Assembly: GCA_963853835.1 (NCBI GenBank)
Contig: OY970826.1
Span: 2,030,001-2,094,000 of the forward strand
Origin: Calendula officinalis
Taxonomy: Eukaryota > Streptophyta > Magnoliopsida > Asterales > Asteraceae
Length of the DNA: 64,000 nucleotides
Direction of reading: 5' to 3'
In this document: piece by piece, positions 22,661 to 34,829 of the stretch
Layout of the letters: each line of letters begins with the position of its first letter
How positions within the stretch are numbered: the stretch's first letter is position 1
Position numbers and translations under genes: made by a program
The notes under the pieces: model-generated
Database searches by the model: none
What the model was told of the DNA's origin: nothing
What the model saw: the letters and a program-made list of their open reading frames with translations, nothing else

Positions 22661-24960
22661 TCACCCATGGCCCAACGGCCGGTCTGAATTTTTTTCTTTT
22701 TGTCAATTAATTTGAACTGAATGAGTATCTTTAACGTCTCCACTCCATCGGACTAGCCTGACATCGTAAATTCACAACGGCAAACTTTAAAAATTCGACC
22801 CCCTCAAAAGTCTTTGAAGTATTCGGTAAGGAACATGATTTCTACACTATAGAGTGTATTATGCATAAAACAGCTTTATAATGTTCGCAAAAATTACTTT
22901 AAATATTAAGCAGTGTAATGTGTGAATCACATTCAATTACTAGTACATGTAAGATTTTCACGTTCGGGGGCCTATTTTATGATGAAAAAACTTACCACCA
23001 AAATTTCATGAAATGTCCAATCTCTAACCAAAATTAAGTTTCGGCCAAAAGGACACAACTAACAACTATAATTAATACACAAAAATATGTAATTAACTCT
23101 TGGACAAGAGTACATACCATTTATCAAAGGAATTGAACCACCCAAAAACATGAAATGTCCAAACATTAAAACCGTTCTTAAATGCAACTTTAAGTATTGT
23201 TTTCAAAACCTTAAAAATAGATACAATAATGATTTAATTTTCAGAAAGTAAAAAATACAAATTTATAAACATGAACCAGTATTGGCTCAAAGGTAAAGTA
23301 AGCAAAGTGAGAGATTTAGGTCCCAAAATTTGTTTATAAGGTACAACATTTTTGTAGTTAGATCCCTGCATTCGTATCCACATGTAGCAAATGAGTTTAA
23401 GCCTTTTCGAGTCACTCATTAATTATTTGCACCATGTTGTGTGCGCTTATAGTCGCGTGTGGATAAAACTCAAGTAGCAGGGTGTGAACCATTAGAGAGA
23501 TGCTATTTTGGACCATTGTCATCTTGTACGCTGACTCGTACATGTTCACGAAGTTTTGATCAGAGTGCAAATATTGTAAGTCTTCTTTCGGTAGTTTAGA
23601 AACTTTAGTTTTATAAACATAGCAGTTGATTATAGTTGCGTATATATTAACTAGACATTAAACTGTTTCCACTTAATGATTATGAATGTGTTAATGCGAT
23701 TAAAACCTAACATAAAAAAAACATGTATAATGATACTTCTGAAACCAATTGTTAGCACTAATACTGTACTATGTAGTTCTTTTTAATAGCTCCTAAATCT
23801 ACTCTAATTTTGTCCATATGAGGACATAAACCCACAACTTTAGATCATGGGAAATACCAAATGTTAATACCACTAAGTTACAACACTTTGATTGTATTAA
23901 TATTATTGGATAGCTGAAAGCAACTCATACCTATGATAGATTTAATGAAGACAAACAAACAATAGTTGGAAGACAATCTGAAGAATCGTTTTTATATTGT
24001 AGGTGTATGAGTATCAGATATGTCCAGAACCTCATCACCCAACTACACTATCTAAACAAGCAAAGAAATAACGATCAGTTACACATGCGGAATTAGAGAA
24101 TGGCTGACCGTTCAGATGGTCGTAGTAGGTTAATGCGTACTTGACAATAACACATTAAGTCTTGAAAACAAATGCAAGACTAAGTCTCAATCTTAATGAA
24201 TGTCACTGAAGCAATGCCAGTATCTGAAGAACCATGACAAGTGACTAAAGGAGCATGAGTATCTGAAAGACTCATGAGGCACTGAAGGTCATGGGTATCC
24301 GAACATCACTTAGTATCCGGAGCTTCAGTTGACAAAGAATGAAACAAGCATAATACAAGGTCACTGAAGATTGTAGGTCGCCGAAAAAGGGAATTGTATG
24401 CATATCTTCCAGAAGATCTCGGCGACCACTAGAAGACAAAAAACTATTGTCAAAATTTCGTTAGTAATGGCCGTCGCATGAAAACATACTTAACAATTAA
24501 CACAACTGAACTCTTACACCTAGGAAATTTGTACAACCTCTTAGCTGTCAATCCATGCAAACCCTATAACTAGATGAGTCGATGGACGAATTCAAATACG
24601 CAAAAACAGTGCACAATCAACAACGATTATAACTCTGCTCAATACGCATGCTGCATCCATTTCAAGAGAAGTGAAATCGATAGTGGTACTGCTAATCACA
24701 TTATTCATCAATTGAATATTGTGGTTTCAGTGTCTGACCTTGTATTCGCTTATTTGTTAATCAATACTTTTCTTAGAAAACATTTGGACTTGTTAATATC
24801 TTACAAGTAGTTTAGTTAAGATTCATGTTCTTAGTTATTCCGCAATTACTTGTAATTTGTTATCATTATTTGATTAATAAAGAAATAGTTTATTTAAAAT
24901 TTGTGTTCATAATTTTAATTGATCAGTAAATCTCACATAAGTATATTCAACCCTTCAACA
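22661..24960. other. Intergenic DNA upstream of the desaturase
   Basis: No gene recognised. 23815-23890 resembles a worn tRNA-derived SINE on the minus strand (GACATAAACCCACAAC). Between about 24000 and 24540 the sequence is less AT-rich and repeats phrases such as GTATCTGAA, CACTGAAG and GTATCCG. It may be a solo LTR of a copia element, but I found no clear ends. A short frame at 24574-24810 has no recognisable family. Confidence 0.35.
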
Positions 24961-24961
24961 C

Positions 24962-25076
24962 TTTTTTTTAACAGCAAATCTAATCTACGCCTAATTTCTA
25001 TATATGTCAATAACGGGACTTGAACGCCCAACCTAATTTCCACCTATGCACACTTATTCACACTAATTTGGGCTAA
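24962..25076 (-). mobile_element. SINE-like fragment (minus strand)
   Basis: Contains AACGGGACTTGAACGCCC, an inverted B box, and CAAATCTAATCTACGCC next to a T run. It matches the SINE at 62219-62342 in layout. No target duplication found. Confidence 0.55.
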
Positions 25077-25179
25077 CAATTATAATACTTGTGCATGGGT
25101 AGAGGTAGGAGTAATTAGTCTCCCTAAAAGATAGTACATCCCAACAACCCTTAGCAAACCTCATAAAACTCTATCTATT

Positions 25180-25187
25180 TATAAATA
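25180..25187 (+). promoter_or_regulatory. TATA box of the desaturase gene
   Basis: TATAAATA, 47 bp before the ATG at 25234, implying a very short 5' leader. Confidence 0.5.
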
Positions 25188-25233
25188 TACATAGATATTT
25201 TAAGCATCTATCAAAACGATACAATTATCAAAA

Positions 25234-26999
25234 ATGAGATATGTTAGCACAATTTCCAAAGGTGTACAAAATTCGGAATACGACAAAATATTGCTCTCCG
25301 ATGTTTTGGTTACGAGGAAGAGAAATCTCTTCACGGGTCGTAAATGGAGGACTCTCGACATCAAAATGGCTGTAGGGATTTTAGCTGTTCATCTGCTAGC
25401 ACTTTGCGCACCATTTACGTTTACTTGGGATGCATTTCGGGCTGGATTTTTCTCCTATGTGACAATCGGGTTTATTGGTATAACTATTTCATATCATCGT
25501 AACCTAGCACACCGCAGTTATAAACTGCCCAAGTGGCTTGAGTACACCTTTGCTTATCTTGGAGTCCTATGTTTGCAGGTTTGTTGTTTGTTTTTTTATT
25601 TATGCATATATACTTTACTTATTCAAACCTGTCGGAGGTCTTTCGGGAAGCAGTCTATCTACTCTCAGGTAGAGGTATGACTGTCTATATTTCACCTGCT
25701 CATATTGGCCTTACCTTTGGTGAGATTGGATAGCATTGTTGTACCTTACTTATTCAAACCCTAAAATGAATTTAAATTGTGTATGTTTATGTAGAGGGAT
25801 CCAATATATTGGGTGAGTATTCATAGGTACCACCATCTGTATGTTGATACCGAGAAAGATACACATTCTCCCACATTTGGATTTTGGTTTAGTCATATGG
25901 GTTGGCTCTTTGATAGCGGCTACATGCTTGAAAAGGTAATTTAATTTGTTTGTTCATTACAAAAAGAAATTTTTTCCCCAAAGATATTCACATTATAAAG
26001 GCTCACTCTTAGTGACAGTATTTATTATCATGATGTACACGACCTAATTGTTTCCATTGTCATTCTCGAACTTTCTGACCAGTGATCGAACTCGTGACTT
26101 CTAGGAAGTCATTCGGATCCCTTATCAATACGCCACCATAAGATGGTTGATTACCAAAGAAAGTTTCATTTGGCTATTTATATATATGGTGTTTAAGTTA
26201 ATTAATCATTATTTTCTGTTTTGCAGTATCAAGAACGAAATAACGTGGAGGATTTAAAGAGTCAAGCATTTTACAGGTTCTTGAAAAGAACCTATTTATG
26301 CCATATATCTGCATTTGTACTCCTCATTTATACTATAGGTGGATTTCCCTACGTTGTTTGGATTGTGGTAAAAATTTGCTTAACTTCTTTTCACTTTTTA
26401 GCTTCTATGTATATAAAAAATGATTTGATTGTCTACATCTTACCTTTCAATACTTCACATTTGAAAGAATTATATATCATTATTGTTGTATATGACAAAT
26501 GGATATATATATAAGAAAAGTATGTGACGTACTACAACAATTTTTGAAATATGTAGGGAGTTGCAATTACGTGTGGATATCACGTCTCATTTCTAGTCAA
26601 CTCGGCTTGTCATATATGGGGAAGTCGAGCTTGGAACACGAACGATCTCTCGCGGAATAATTGGTAATTTCAAAATAAGTGTTATCCATTGAGCTATTTA
26701 GTATCTATTATTTTTGTCCACAACACTATTTGAACTCACAACCTTATAAGACACCTAAACACCTGGATACTGCATATATATACAGGTGGGTAGCATTGCT
26801 TAGTTTCGGAGAAGGGTGGCATAATAATCACCACGCGTTTGAGCATTCGGCACGACATGGAATAGAATGGTGGCAAGTTGATTTTGGTTGGTATTTCATA
26901 AGGTTTCTTGAAGCACTCGGGTTAGCCACCAACGTTAAGTTCCCAACCCAGGCTCAAAAACTTAAGAAATCGTTTGCTGCTGATAAAGAGTTCAAGTGA
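25234..26999 (+). CDS. Delta-9-type acyl-lipid/acyl-CoA desaturase (plant ADS family), five exons
   Basis: Membrane-bound di-iron enzyme that puts a double bond into fatty acyl chains using oxygen and electrons from cytochrome b5. Exons: 25234-25578, 25795-25935, 26227-26367, 26557-26663 and 26786-26999. All junctions are GT-AG and the joined frame is 948 nt (315 residues), close to the usual ADS length of about 300. All three histidine boxes are present: HRNLAH (end of exon 1, about residue 91), HRYHH (exon 2) and HNNHH (exon 5). Four hydrophobic stretches (for example LAVHLLALCAPF and ISAFVLLIYTIGG) fit membrane segments. There is no N-terminal plastid transit peptide of the FAD5 type, so an ER location is more likely. 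Introns 2 and 4 carry SINE-like remnants. The reading frame has no stop or lost motif. Exact chain-length and position specificity cannot be read from sequence. Confidence 0.93.
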
Positions 27000-27353
27000 T
27001 TAATCCCTTTGCAACACGTGCTTTCAAATCATAAATGTGTTGTTTGTACTACTTGTTTTGTTATCTAGTTCCTAATATGTGGTTTGATCTTCTAAATTCG
27101 TAGTAAATGCACTATGTTTAATAAGATGATATTACCAGTGAGCTTGTTGCCTAGTAGTATAAGGTGTTGGATAATATTTCTCACTAGCCTGTAGTGATGA
27201 GTTTAAGTTCTGTTATAACAAAATTATGTAAATTTATGAATAATTAAAAGTGTGTTTGTTCTACTGTGAAATAAAAGTAGCAATTGCTATGTGCATTTCC
27301 CCGTATTCGAGATCTAAATTAAAGAAAATTGATCATCACCCAAAGCATCCTTC
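27000..27353. other. Desaturase 3' flank with SINE-like remnant
   Basis: Probably holds the 3' untranslated region. 27145-27225 (GCTTGTTGCCTAGTAGTATA, then GTGATGAGTTTAAGTTCTG) resembles A and B boxes of a worn SINE. Confidence 0.4.
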
Positions 27354-27357
27354 CTAT

Positions 27358-27794
27358 GTTTTTTTTTTTTTTTTTTGTTGCAAAATCATCTTGTTTCTAA
27401 AACTCCAAAGGGTCCCAATAATGGAGAGTGTTATGACTCTGAATTGATTCATGTTCTGTGACGATAAATCAGTTGAGTCCGCAAGGTTGAGGGCCTCCAA
27501 CGTTGATTTAGGAATCAGTGCCTTGAATTCCCACCAATTGACGACAGTATTCCACAAATCTTTACCCACATTGCACATGGGGAAAATATGATATTCATCT
27601 TCAAGTTCATTATCAAGATTTGGGCATCTAACGGACCCTAAATCAGTGATTTTATTGTCAAGATTGATTTTCGTTGGAAGTCTCTTTTTAACAATCCTAC
27701 AAACAACCACAAGAGTGGTAGCATATTGGTTGAATTTAGTCTCAATAAGGGTGAAATTCTCAGGATGTCCCGCTTCAATACCTGCTAGGAGCAC
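27358..27794 (-). pseudogene. 5'-truncated LINE: reverse transcriptase zinc-binding tail
   Basis: The minus-strand frame matches the zf-RVT region at the C terminus of plant LINE polyproteins: LPTKINLDNK, then VRCPNLDNELEDEYHIFPMC, then DLWNTVVNWW and a closing TLWSFRNKMI. The usual second Cys of the finger is Leu here. The coding end is followed by a poly-A tail (T run at 27360-27376 on the plus strand), and everything upstream of the finger is missing, as in ordinary truncated LINE insertions. Not functional. Confidence 0.75.
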
Positions 27795-28420
27795 AAAAAT
27801 ACCCCCTTATAGCCATAGAGGTTCACCCGGGCCGGCTCGCAAAGCAGGTGGTCGGTCTGGGATTAGTCGACTCGCAAAGCGAACCCATTTACCAGATAAA
27901 AGATCCTCCGTACCAAGATATTCACTTTACCGGGGAATTTCCAGTGAGACCGATCGTCATCCAACATGGTATTAATATTACGTAGATAAGCTATTTATCA
28001 TTAGAATTAGTTTTCCTACCACACTTTTTTATATCTATACCACAATGTACAAATAATCCTGCATACTGTACAAGTACATAATGCTATTGTTGTGGTAGAT
28101 AGGTTAAAATATGTGGTGTAAAAATCACCACCTATTTCTCATACCATTTACTATGAAATCCTAAGTTGGGCCAATGGTGCAAATCAATTTAATAGAGGTG
28201 GTATTTGGGTGAACATATTATTTAAAACAGAGGAATTCGATTTCATGGGCTGGGCAATTAAGCCCAATAGGTTGACTGATGTGGGCCTCACTCTTTACTT
28301 GCTCAAAAAAGGAGAATGGGCCATTCAGTTGACCGGTGACTTTTAATAACATGAAATTTAATTGAATCGGGAAATTTAATTAATCAAATAGTTTTTATAA
28401 ATAAATAAAAAGAGTTTGAT
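27795..28420. other. Intergenic DNA, partly GC-rich
   Basis: 27800-27970 is GC-richer and contains GGCTCGCAAAGC and GACTCGCAAAGCGAACCC, a short internal repeat; unidentified, possibly part of another retroelement. The rest is AT-rich without features. Confidence 0.35.
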
Positions 28421-28430
28421 ATAAAAGTTA

Positions 28431-29209
28431 GAGTTGTCTTCAAGGAGGTCCACCAAAATTTTAAAGTCCCAAGGACCAAATCCTAATCATTGGATCAAAA
28501 TGATCAAGAACAAATCCGCTCACCGCCACTAACCACCGTCAGCCGCCACCTCCGGCGGTCGTTCTCCGCCGCCGTTCACCGCCGCCGAGCGCCGCTGTCC
28601 GCCCCGTCCGCTGCCGGTGGCCGGCGGCCGGTGGTGGTGGTTGACATTGAAGGTGCTGATGGTAATGGGGGTGGTGATGGTATTGATGTATTGAAACACA
28701 TGTGATTTATTAAAATACATGTGTTCCAAAATACAAATGAGCATATTACTTCGAAGCACATGTGTTTCAAGTCACGAAACTCATGTGTTTCACTAAAAAC
28801 ATGAGTTTCTAAAACACAGGGGAGCATACGAACTACGAAGCACATGTGTTTCAAAAGGTGAAACACATGTGTTTCACTAAAAACATGAGTTTCTAAAACA
28901 CAGGGGAGCATACGAACTAGTAGCACGTGTGTTTCAAAAGGTGAAACACATGTGTTTAAAACACATGTGTTCCAAACACATGTGTTTCAAGTCACGACCA
29001 CCACCGCTGGTCACCACCACCGACCACCACCGGCCGCCATCTCCGGCCGTCGGAGGTGGGTGGGGTATTGATGTATTGAATCACATGTGTTTATAGTGGT
29101 GGTGGTGATTTGAATTCTTGATCTTGACCTTTGACTTTTTCTTTATCCAAGGGCTATTAATTATCCCTTAAGACTAGACTAAATTCTTAAACTATCTTAA
29201 ACAAACCAC
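28431..29209. mobile_element. Palindrome-family element D
   Basis: 779 bp. Left end GAGTTGTCTTCAAGGAGGTCC; right end CTTAAACAAACCAC, the inverse of the element C start. The 10-bp duplication ATAAAAGTTA is exact (28421-28430 and 29210-29219). The internal order is the same as in C but reversed: CCACCGCCG block, GAAACACATGTGTTTC-type palindromes, a second CCACC/GGTGG block, then an AT arm. Non-coding. Confidence 0.88.
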
Positions 29210-29498
29210 ATAAAAGTTAATATAAACCGGGAGGTGATTTTAGATGACTATGAACAAAAAGAATTCAATCATAGGCATCTAAAAGACTAAAACCATTGTG
29301 TCGTTTGTTCATTTACTTGGTATGGTAGGTCTTGCAGATATTTTTCAGTTACTGATATATGTATGTTACACTAAATTATTGATACGTGTTACGTAAATAT
29401 CTTTAATGTTAAGTTATAATATTTATACTCAAAATTAAGTTCTCGGTGATTGATAGCCATAAAAAATACAATTATGGATATATCATATAATAATATAA

Positions 29499-29895
29499 GG
29501 AAAAAGTGAGTGTGTGGCTGTCATACACCTAAGCTTAGGTATGGAACCATCTAAAACTATGTATTTTTTGTTAAAAAAAACATATAACTCACTACATAAA
29601 CTTATTAGTGTATCAAACCCCCTCTAAAACTCACCACTTATCTTAAATTTTAATAAGTTTTGTTGAAATGGTGTTACAAGTTTCATAGTCTATAATTGGT
29701 GTTTATATTCAACAACATGTGCATATGTGTGTATATAGTTTTTTTTTATTGTCTTAAGTGTTCCAATATGTTTGGAAAGTGACAAGACAATGTGAAAATA
29801 ACCATTTTGAGTTTTTTTTTAAAACTAAAATATGTAGTTATGGGTGGTTCTACACCTAACCTTAGGTACGTGACAGCCACACACTCACTATCCCT
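29499..29895. mobile_element. Mutator-type MITE with exact 9-bp TSD
   Basis: 397 bp. Terminal inverted repeats of about 45 bp: GTGAGTGTGTGGCTGTCA at the left matches the inverse of TGACAGCCACACACTCAC at the right, and CCTAAGCTTAGG / CCTAACCTTAGG lie inside. ATAATATAA is duplicated exactly (29490-29498 and 29896-29904). Non-coding. Confidence 0.85.
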
Positions 29896-29904
29896 ATAAT
29901 ATAA

Positions 29905-30681
29905 TGATTATTGCAATTAAATGTTGACAAATATACAACTAATCATAAAAATTAAAAAAGAAGTGTTGATTAAAGTCAAAATTTTCTAATAATAATGAAA
30001 ATGTTATACTGATTATAAAATATGTGAAATTTTAATAGATCGGTGACATATTAATAGATTAAATACAAAATTATAAAGAGTAAAAGTGAAAATCAGAAAG
30101 ATAAATTAAAAATAGAGAATAATGGAGAATGTCTATTTAGAGAGAAAATGACAATCTATTTTTGATGGTATCAAGGTATGTATAATTTTAAGGGTTTTCT
30201 CAACTCATGCCCTAACGGCATGAGATTAGAAGTGTTGAATGAACTCTATATTTCCTTTCATAATGAATAAATGCATTTATTACTAATTAATGAATTCTAT
30301 TTTTTGCATGAATTAAATATATTTCTAAGTACAAATGATAAGTTTGAGTTCATTAAACGTGCTTATTTCATGCCCTTAGAGCATTAGTTAGTCAAACCCT
30401 AATTTTAATACGAAGTATAAATTATAGTAGCATTTATTAGAGGAAAAATATTGTTCCTCTACAAAATTAATCGGTTTTTCTTTTTAAGTTTTATCTTTGT
30501 TTTTGTTTTTTGTTTTTTTTATAAAATGTTATTTAAATATTAAAATGGTGTTTGAATATTAGGTATAACCCCTCTCCAAATTTCATAACAACATATAGCT
30601 CATGGCAATATGTTTTTATGATAAATGTTTCATTTTATAGGGAGTGATTTCTTCTGATTGGTATGAAATGAATTTAAGTCT
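29905..30681. other. AT-rich intergenic DNA
   Basis: No gene or repeat boundary recognised. Confidence 0.4.
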
Positions 30682-30696
30682 AGATTGATTTAACCC

Positions 30697-30930
30697 GCAA
30701 ATGATGTCTAACCCTACCTGGATTGATACATAACTTTTACTTTCATATGAGGCGTGAGGTCTGGAGTTCGAATCCTGTAAATACCTCTTTGTGGTGCTAA
30801 ATGTGGGGGATTCTTCCCTGGAGGATCCCTATGAGGGCTGAGTTTGCCCTGTATAGGAGCTCGAACCCGGGGTACTCGCTGGAATAATGCGAGTAGGCTT
30901 CCGTTGTATCATTTTCCGTTTCAAAAAAAA
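30697..30930 (+). mobile_element. SINE with exact 15-bp target duplication
   Basis: 234 bp ending in a short poly-A run. Has a B-box-like GGAGTTCGAATCCTG near 30763 and a 3' body with GGATCCCTATGAGGG and GCTCGAACCCGGGG. AGATTGATTTAACCC is duplicated on both sides (30682-30696 and 30931-30945), the mark of target-primed insertion. A different family from the 19359 SINE. Confidence 0.85.
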
Positions 30931-30945
30931 AGATTGATTTAACCC

Positions 30946-32115
30946 TTAAAGAACCAAAGTGTGTTTCCTTTGACGTTTTCATATAAAGATGCCATATGCA
31001 CTGTTATGTATATATATTAATTTATAAATATGATATGTATCTTTGCAAACTCGCCGTAAAATATAGACAAATGCTAATCTATTACGACAAAATATTTCTT
31101 TTAATTCAAAAAAAGTGATATAATATTCATTTTTGTTAATTCAAAATAATTGATACATTTTGTTAAATTACCCTATTTGGTAAAAGATAGTGAGATCCAC
31201 ATCCAATAAATGTCTCTTTTATTAGTGAAATAACTTACTTACATTACATTTATTTTTAAACATTACTAAACTCACTTTATTCAAAAGTTGCGAGACTCGT
31301 CCACACTAATTGCTCAATTTAATTTATTCTGACATCCATTATAATGTTTTGCTTCATAAACCGTGAAACCAATAATCTATCACTTAATTTGACTTCAAAG
31401 AGTTTTTTTAAGGCAAATTAGTAAGTTAGTGTTTTGAGTCATGCAGTGATATCCAAGCGGGCACTATGCCTTCCTCTAACATATCTTCTTTTTGGAGAAT
31501 AAACTTTACCTCCTTTTTATTATCATATAAGGAATGTCCTCATCAGATCTTAAACTCAAAATATTCTTAAGGAAAACCCTTCAAGACTATCTTTGATAAG
31601 TAATTAATTAGATCTATTCATTTGAATTCAAAAGAAGTAACATATTTCATTTTTCAATCGATAATTTAGCAAAAATTTCACAAACTCTCTTAGCCACTTG
31701 AATAACAACTGACAAAGTGAAGCTACCTCAAATAATAAATACCCAACAACTTTCACAACAACTGCCATGGCAAAAAGTAGGATTTTTACAACTGTTATTT
31801 AAATAAATGCAATCACCATCATGGTATATTAGTGTCAGAATTCCATGTTTATTGACAAAAGTTAGATGTGTAACATCAAATCACACTTTCAATTTTTACT
31901 GCATCAACATCAAATCAGTTAACACTTAATTGACACAATCACAAAAATATTATCCCTTTTTATTCAATTTTTCAGCACCACATCATAAAATACATCATGG
32001 CCCCACCTCCCCTCATTCGTTCTCTTCAGCCATCCGATGGAAAAAACCGAAGGCACCGCTCCGACGAGGCGTGCCAACGGTTGGAGAAAATTGACAGTCG
32101 TCGGATATGGGAACC
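30946..32115. other. Intergenic DNA with worn MITE and SINE pieces
   Basis: 31070-31390 resembles a degraded Stowaway of the S1/S5 type. 31405-31480 matches the 3' body of the 19359 SINE family on the minus strand (AATTAGTAAGTTAGTG, then GATATCCAAGCGGGCA). No gene recognised. Confidence 0.4.
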
Positions 32116-32123
32116 GACGTGCG

Positions 32124-32943
32124 GGTGTTCACTATTTGGATATAACCAGATGTCCAAATGAACAATTTGGATTGGATCGTTTGGATTGATTTTATAGGTT
32201 TTTTTGGATCAGCTTGCATTTTAACCAAATTAATAGTTTGGTTTTCGGATTGCATTTGATTTCCGTTGTAGAATCCGTATTGTCCAAAAAAAACTAAATA
32301 GTAATATACATACATATGTGTGTGTTTGTATATCTTTGATTTTGTTAATTATGTATAACCTCTTTATTTATATATTTAATATATTTAGTTATTTAACCCA
32401 AATATACAAGTCCGTAGCCCAGTAATTCTTAATATCAATAAATTTAATTGACTCACTTCCTAATTTCACACATAACTCTATCAAAATTTTCTATCTTCCG
32501 GTTCCAAACATGCACCTTTTCAATAAAAGGAACCGAATGCAACAAATATCAACAAGTTAGGATCATTTTAGCAAGTATGTTGATACAGATGGTTCAAATC
32601 GAACAAGATGTAAGTATTATCCTTACAATGGAACTACCAATTTTCTTAAACATGTCTCAATCACGCTAAAACATAATCCAGTCACGCTACTAGTAAACAA
32701 TCTACTAAAACTTGGTGCAAATATCGTTTTGGGATTGTACATATTAAACTTAATATTATTTATATTATTTACTTTTGTAATTTGGTTCGGATAAAATCAA
32801 TCCAACCAAATTGTAATTTGGTTTGGATTGGTTCGGTTTTGAAACTAGTTTGGACGGTTAGTTTTGAACTTTTAAAAACCAAAAATCATTTGGTTTCACC
32901 TATTTGATTCGGACAAATCCAAACCGTCCAAATAAACACCCTA
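32124..32943. mobile_element. Non-autonomous hAT element
   Basis: 820 bp. Left GGTGTTCACTATTTGGAT and right ATCC...CCAAATAAACACCCTA form inverted ends, with many internal TTTGGATTGG-type motifs. Flanks GACGTGCG (32116-32123) and GACGTGCC (32944-32951) agree at 7 of 8 bases. No transposase. Confidence 0.75.
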
Positions 32944-32951
32944 GACGTGCC

Positions 32952-33569
32952 GTTGGCAATAGTGTTAGGCTCAAACTCTAGTAGGTAAAATTTTTAAGGT
33001 TGATCACATAATGAATTCAGAAATAACTACAAAGATACTCTATTTAACCCGCATAATCTGAGTCAAAGACTCACCACTCCCATAAAATAATTTGAACAAT
33101 GAAAACAAATTCGTTTACCTATTTATACAATATACTTCGACATTTTCACATGGTGTTCAGTTAACCATATTCATAATTGAGAGGGATGGCTACTTCTTTT
33201 TTTCCTTCAAGTTTTCTTGTAAAATACATTAGTTTTTAATAGGCATTAAATAAAGATTTATTTAGCATTTACGAGGTTGTATTTTGACATGGCCATGTGT
33301 AGTAGTAAGGGTGAACATAAATACATCATGTTATCGTAGATTTACACACACAAACGGACCTTTAAAAGGAGAGTGTCCCATGAAGTATTTAAACTTGTGG
33401 GTCTGAATTCCCTATGAAAATGAAGGGGTAAACATGGAATGTCACAATCAACCCATTCCATATTCAATGCGAAATGTTTTAACGGATATGATTTTTACGC
33501 CATATAAATCCTTTCATACATTGTATCATACAGTATCTAAAACAAACTATATAATCACTATAAAATTAG
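32952..33569. other. AT-rich intergenic DNA
   Basis: No gene or repeat recognised. Confidence 0.4.
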
Positions 33570-33735
33570 AGAAATAGTATTGGTTCCTACCATTTTATCT
33601 ACTAATGTGTCTACCGATTTAGTTATGACAAGGGTCAAAACTAAGAGATAATATGAGTAAAGAAAATTAGTGGATTGCACATGTTAAGTTTAAAAGTGTG
33701 TAAAAATATGAATAGTAAAAAAAAAGATAGGATGA
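33570..33735. mobile_element. T-family MITE, copy 2 (worn right end)
   Basis: GAAATAGTATTGGTTCCTAC and ACTAATGTGTCTACC at the left match copies 1, 3 and 4; the right half is degraded by A-rich expansion. A 21-A run follows at about 33778-33799. Confidence 0.45.
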
Positions 33736-33902
33736 ACATTTCGTGTAGATTTAGTGGGTGGGTGTGTTTCCCATTCAAAAAAAAAAAAAAAAAAAAAAAG
33801 ACAAGAAGAAATATCATATCTCATAAAATAATGATTGTGGTGTGTAGAGTAGTTTGATACGAACTTATCCTAATCAGATTAGTTTTTCTTATTTGATAAG
33901 TA

Positions 33903-34519
33903 GATAAACGTTCAACGCAGTCCTTGATTTTTACATAGTCCCAAGGGACAAATCTTAGCTCTTGGATCAATAAACCCCCAAATCACCACCACCACCAACA
34001 TCACATGTGATTCAACACATCAACAACACTACCACCCCATGTATATTAAATCACATGTGATTGCACATCGCCGACCACCACCACCATCACCCAATGTGTA
34101 TTATCTCACATGTGATTCAACACCGCCGGACACCACCACCACCAACCTCAGCCGGCCACTGTCTCCACCACCGGAAACCCCTCGCCATCGCAACTGCTTT
34201 CAATCACATGTGATTGCGTATCCAATCACATGTGATTGTGGCGGCCGAAGTCGGCGGCGAATGGTGGTGGTCATCGGTGATCAGTGGGCGGCGCATGGCA
34301 GGCGCCGACGGCCGGAGGTGGTCGGTCAGTGGTGGCTGGCGGTGGTGGCTGGAGGTGGTGGTAGTATATTGAATCACATGTGATTCAATGATGATGACAG
34401 TTGTATATTGAATCACATGTGATTTGATGATGATGCTAGTTAAGGGATCTTTTGATCCAATTACTAAGATTTCTCCCTTAGAACTTTGTAAAAATTAAGG
34501 ACTTCTTTGAATAGATCTC
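33903..34519. mobile_element. Palindrome-family element E
   Basis: 617 bp. Left end GATAAACGTTCAACGCAGTCC; right end GGACTTCTTTGAATAGATCTC, its imperfect inverse. Flanks TTGATAAGTA (33893-33902) and TAGATAAGTA (34520-34529) agree at 9 of 10 bases. Palindromes here are AATCACATGTGATT (about seven copies), with CACCACCACC and GGTGGTGG blocks as in the other members. Confidence 0.85.
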
Positions 34520-34629
34520 TAGATAAGTATCATTATCATTTAAGTATTTATTAATTAATTATGTTATTATTTAAATATTAGGGTTTATCTTCTTATAATA
34601 TTAGGAATAGTTGTCGGCTTAAAATATTA

Positions 34630-34827
34630 CTCCCTCCGTACCATTTTTATTGTCCACTACAAAAAAGCACATAGTTTAAGAAAAGTACATTAATTATACT
34701 ATATCATCCATCAAATTTTCTTTTTCCCACTTAAATGTTTTTTTGATTGGTTGAAATTTAGGAAATGACAATCTTTTTGGGACAAACTAAAATAGTATAC
34801 TGGACAATAAAAATGGGACGGAAGGAT
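34630..34827. mobile_element. Stowaway-like MITE S7
   Basis: CTCCCTCCGTACCATTTTTA at the left and its inverse TAAAAATGGGACGGAAGGAT at the right; TA on both sides. Confidence 0.82.
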
Positions 34828-34829
34828 TA

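Noticed and set aside
24000..24540. Solo LTR of a copia element upstream of the desaturase
   Set aside because: Repeated GTATCTGAA-type phrases are suggestive, but no TG...CA ends or target duplication were found.
25579..25680. Coding continuation of desaturase exon 1 past 25578
   Set aside because: The sequence after CAG|GTTTGT loses family similarity at once; the homologous frame resumes at 25795 after an AG.
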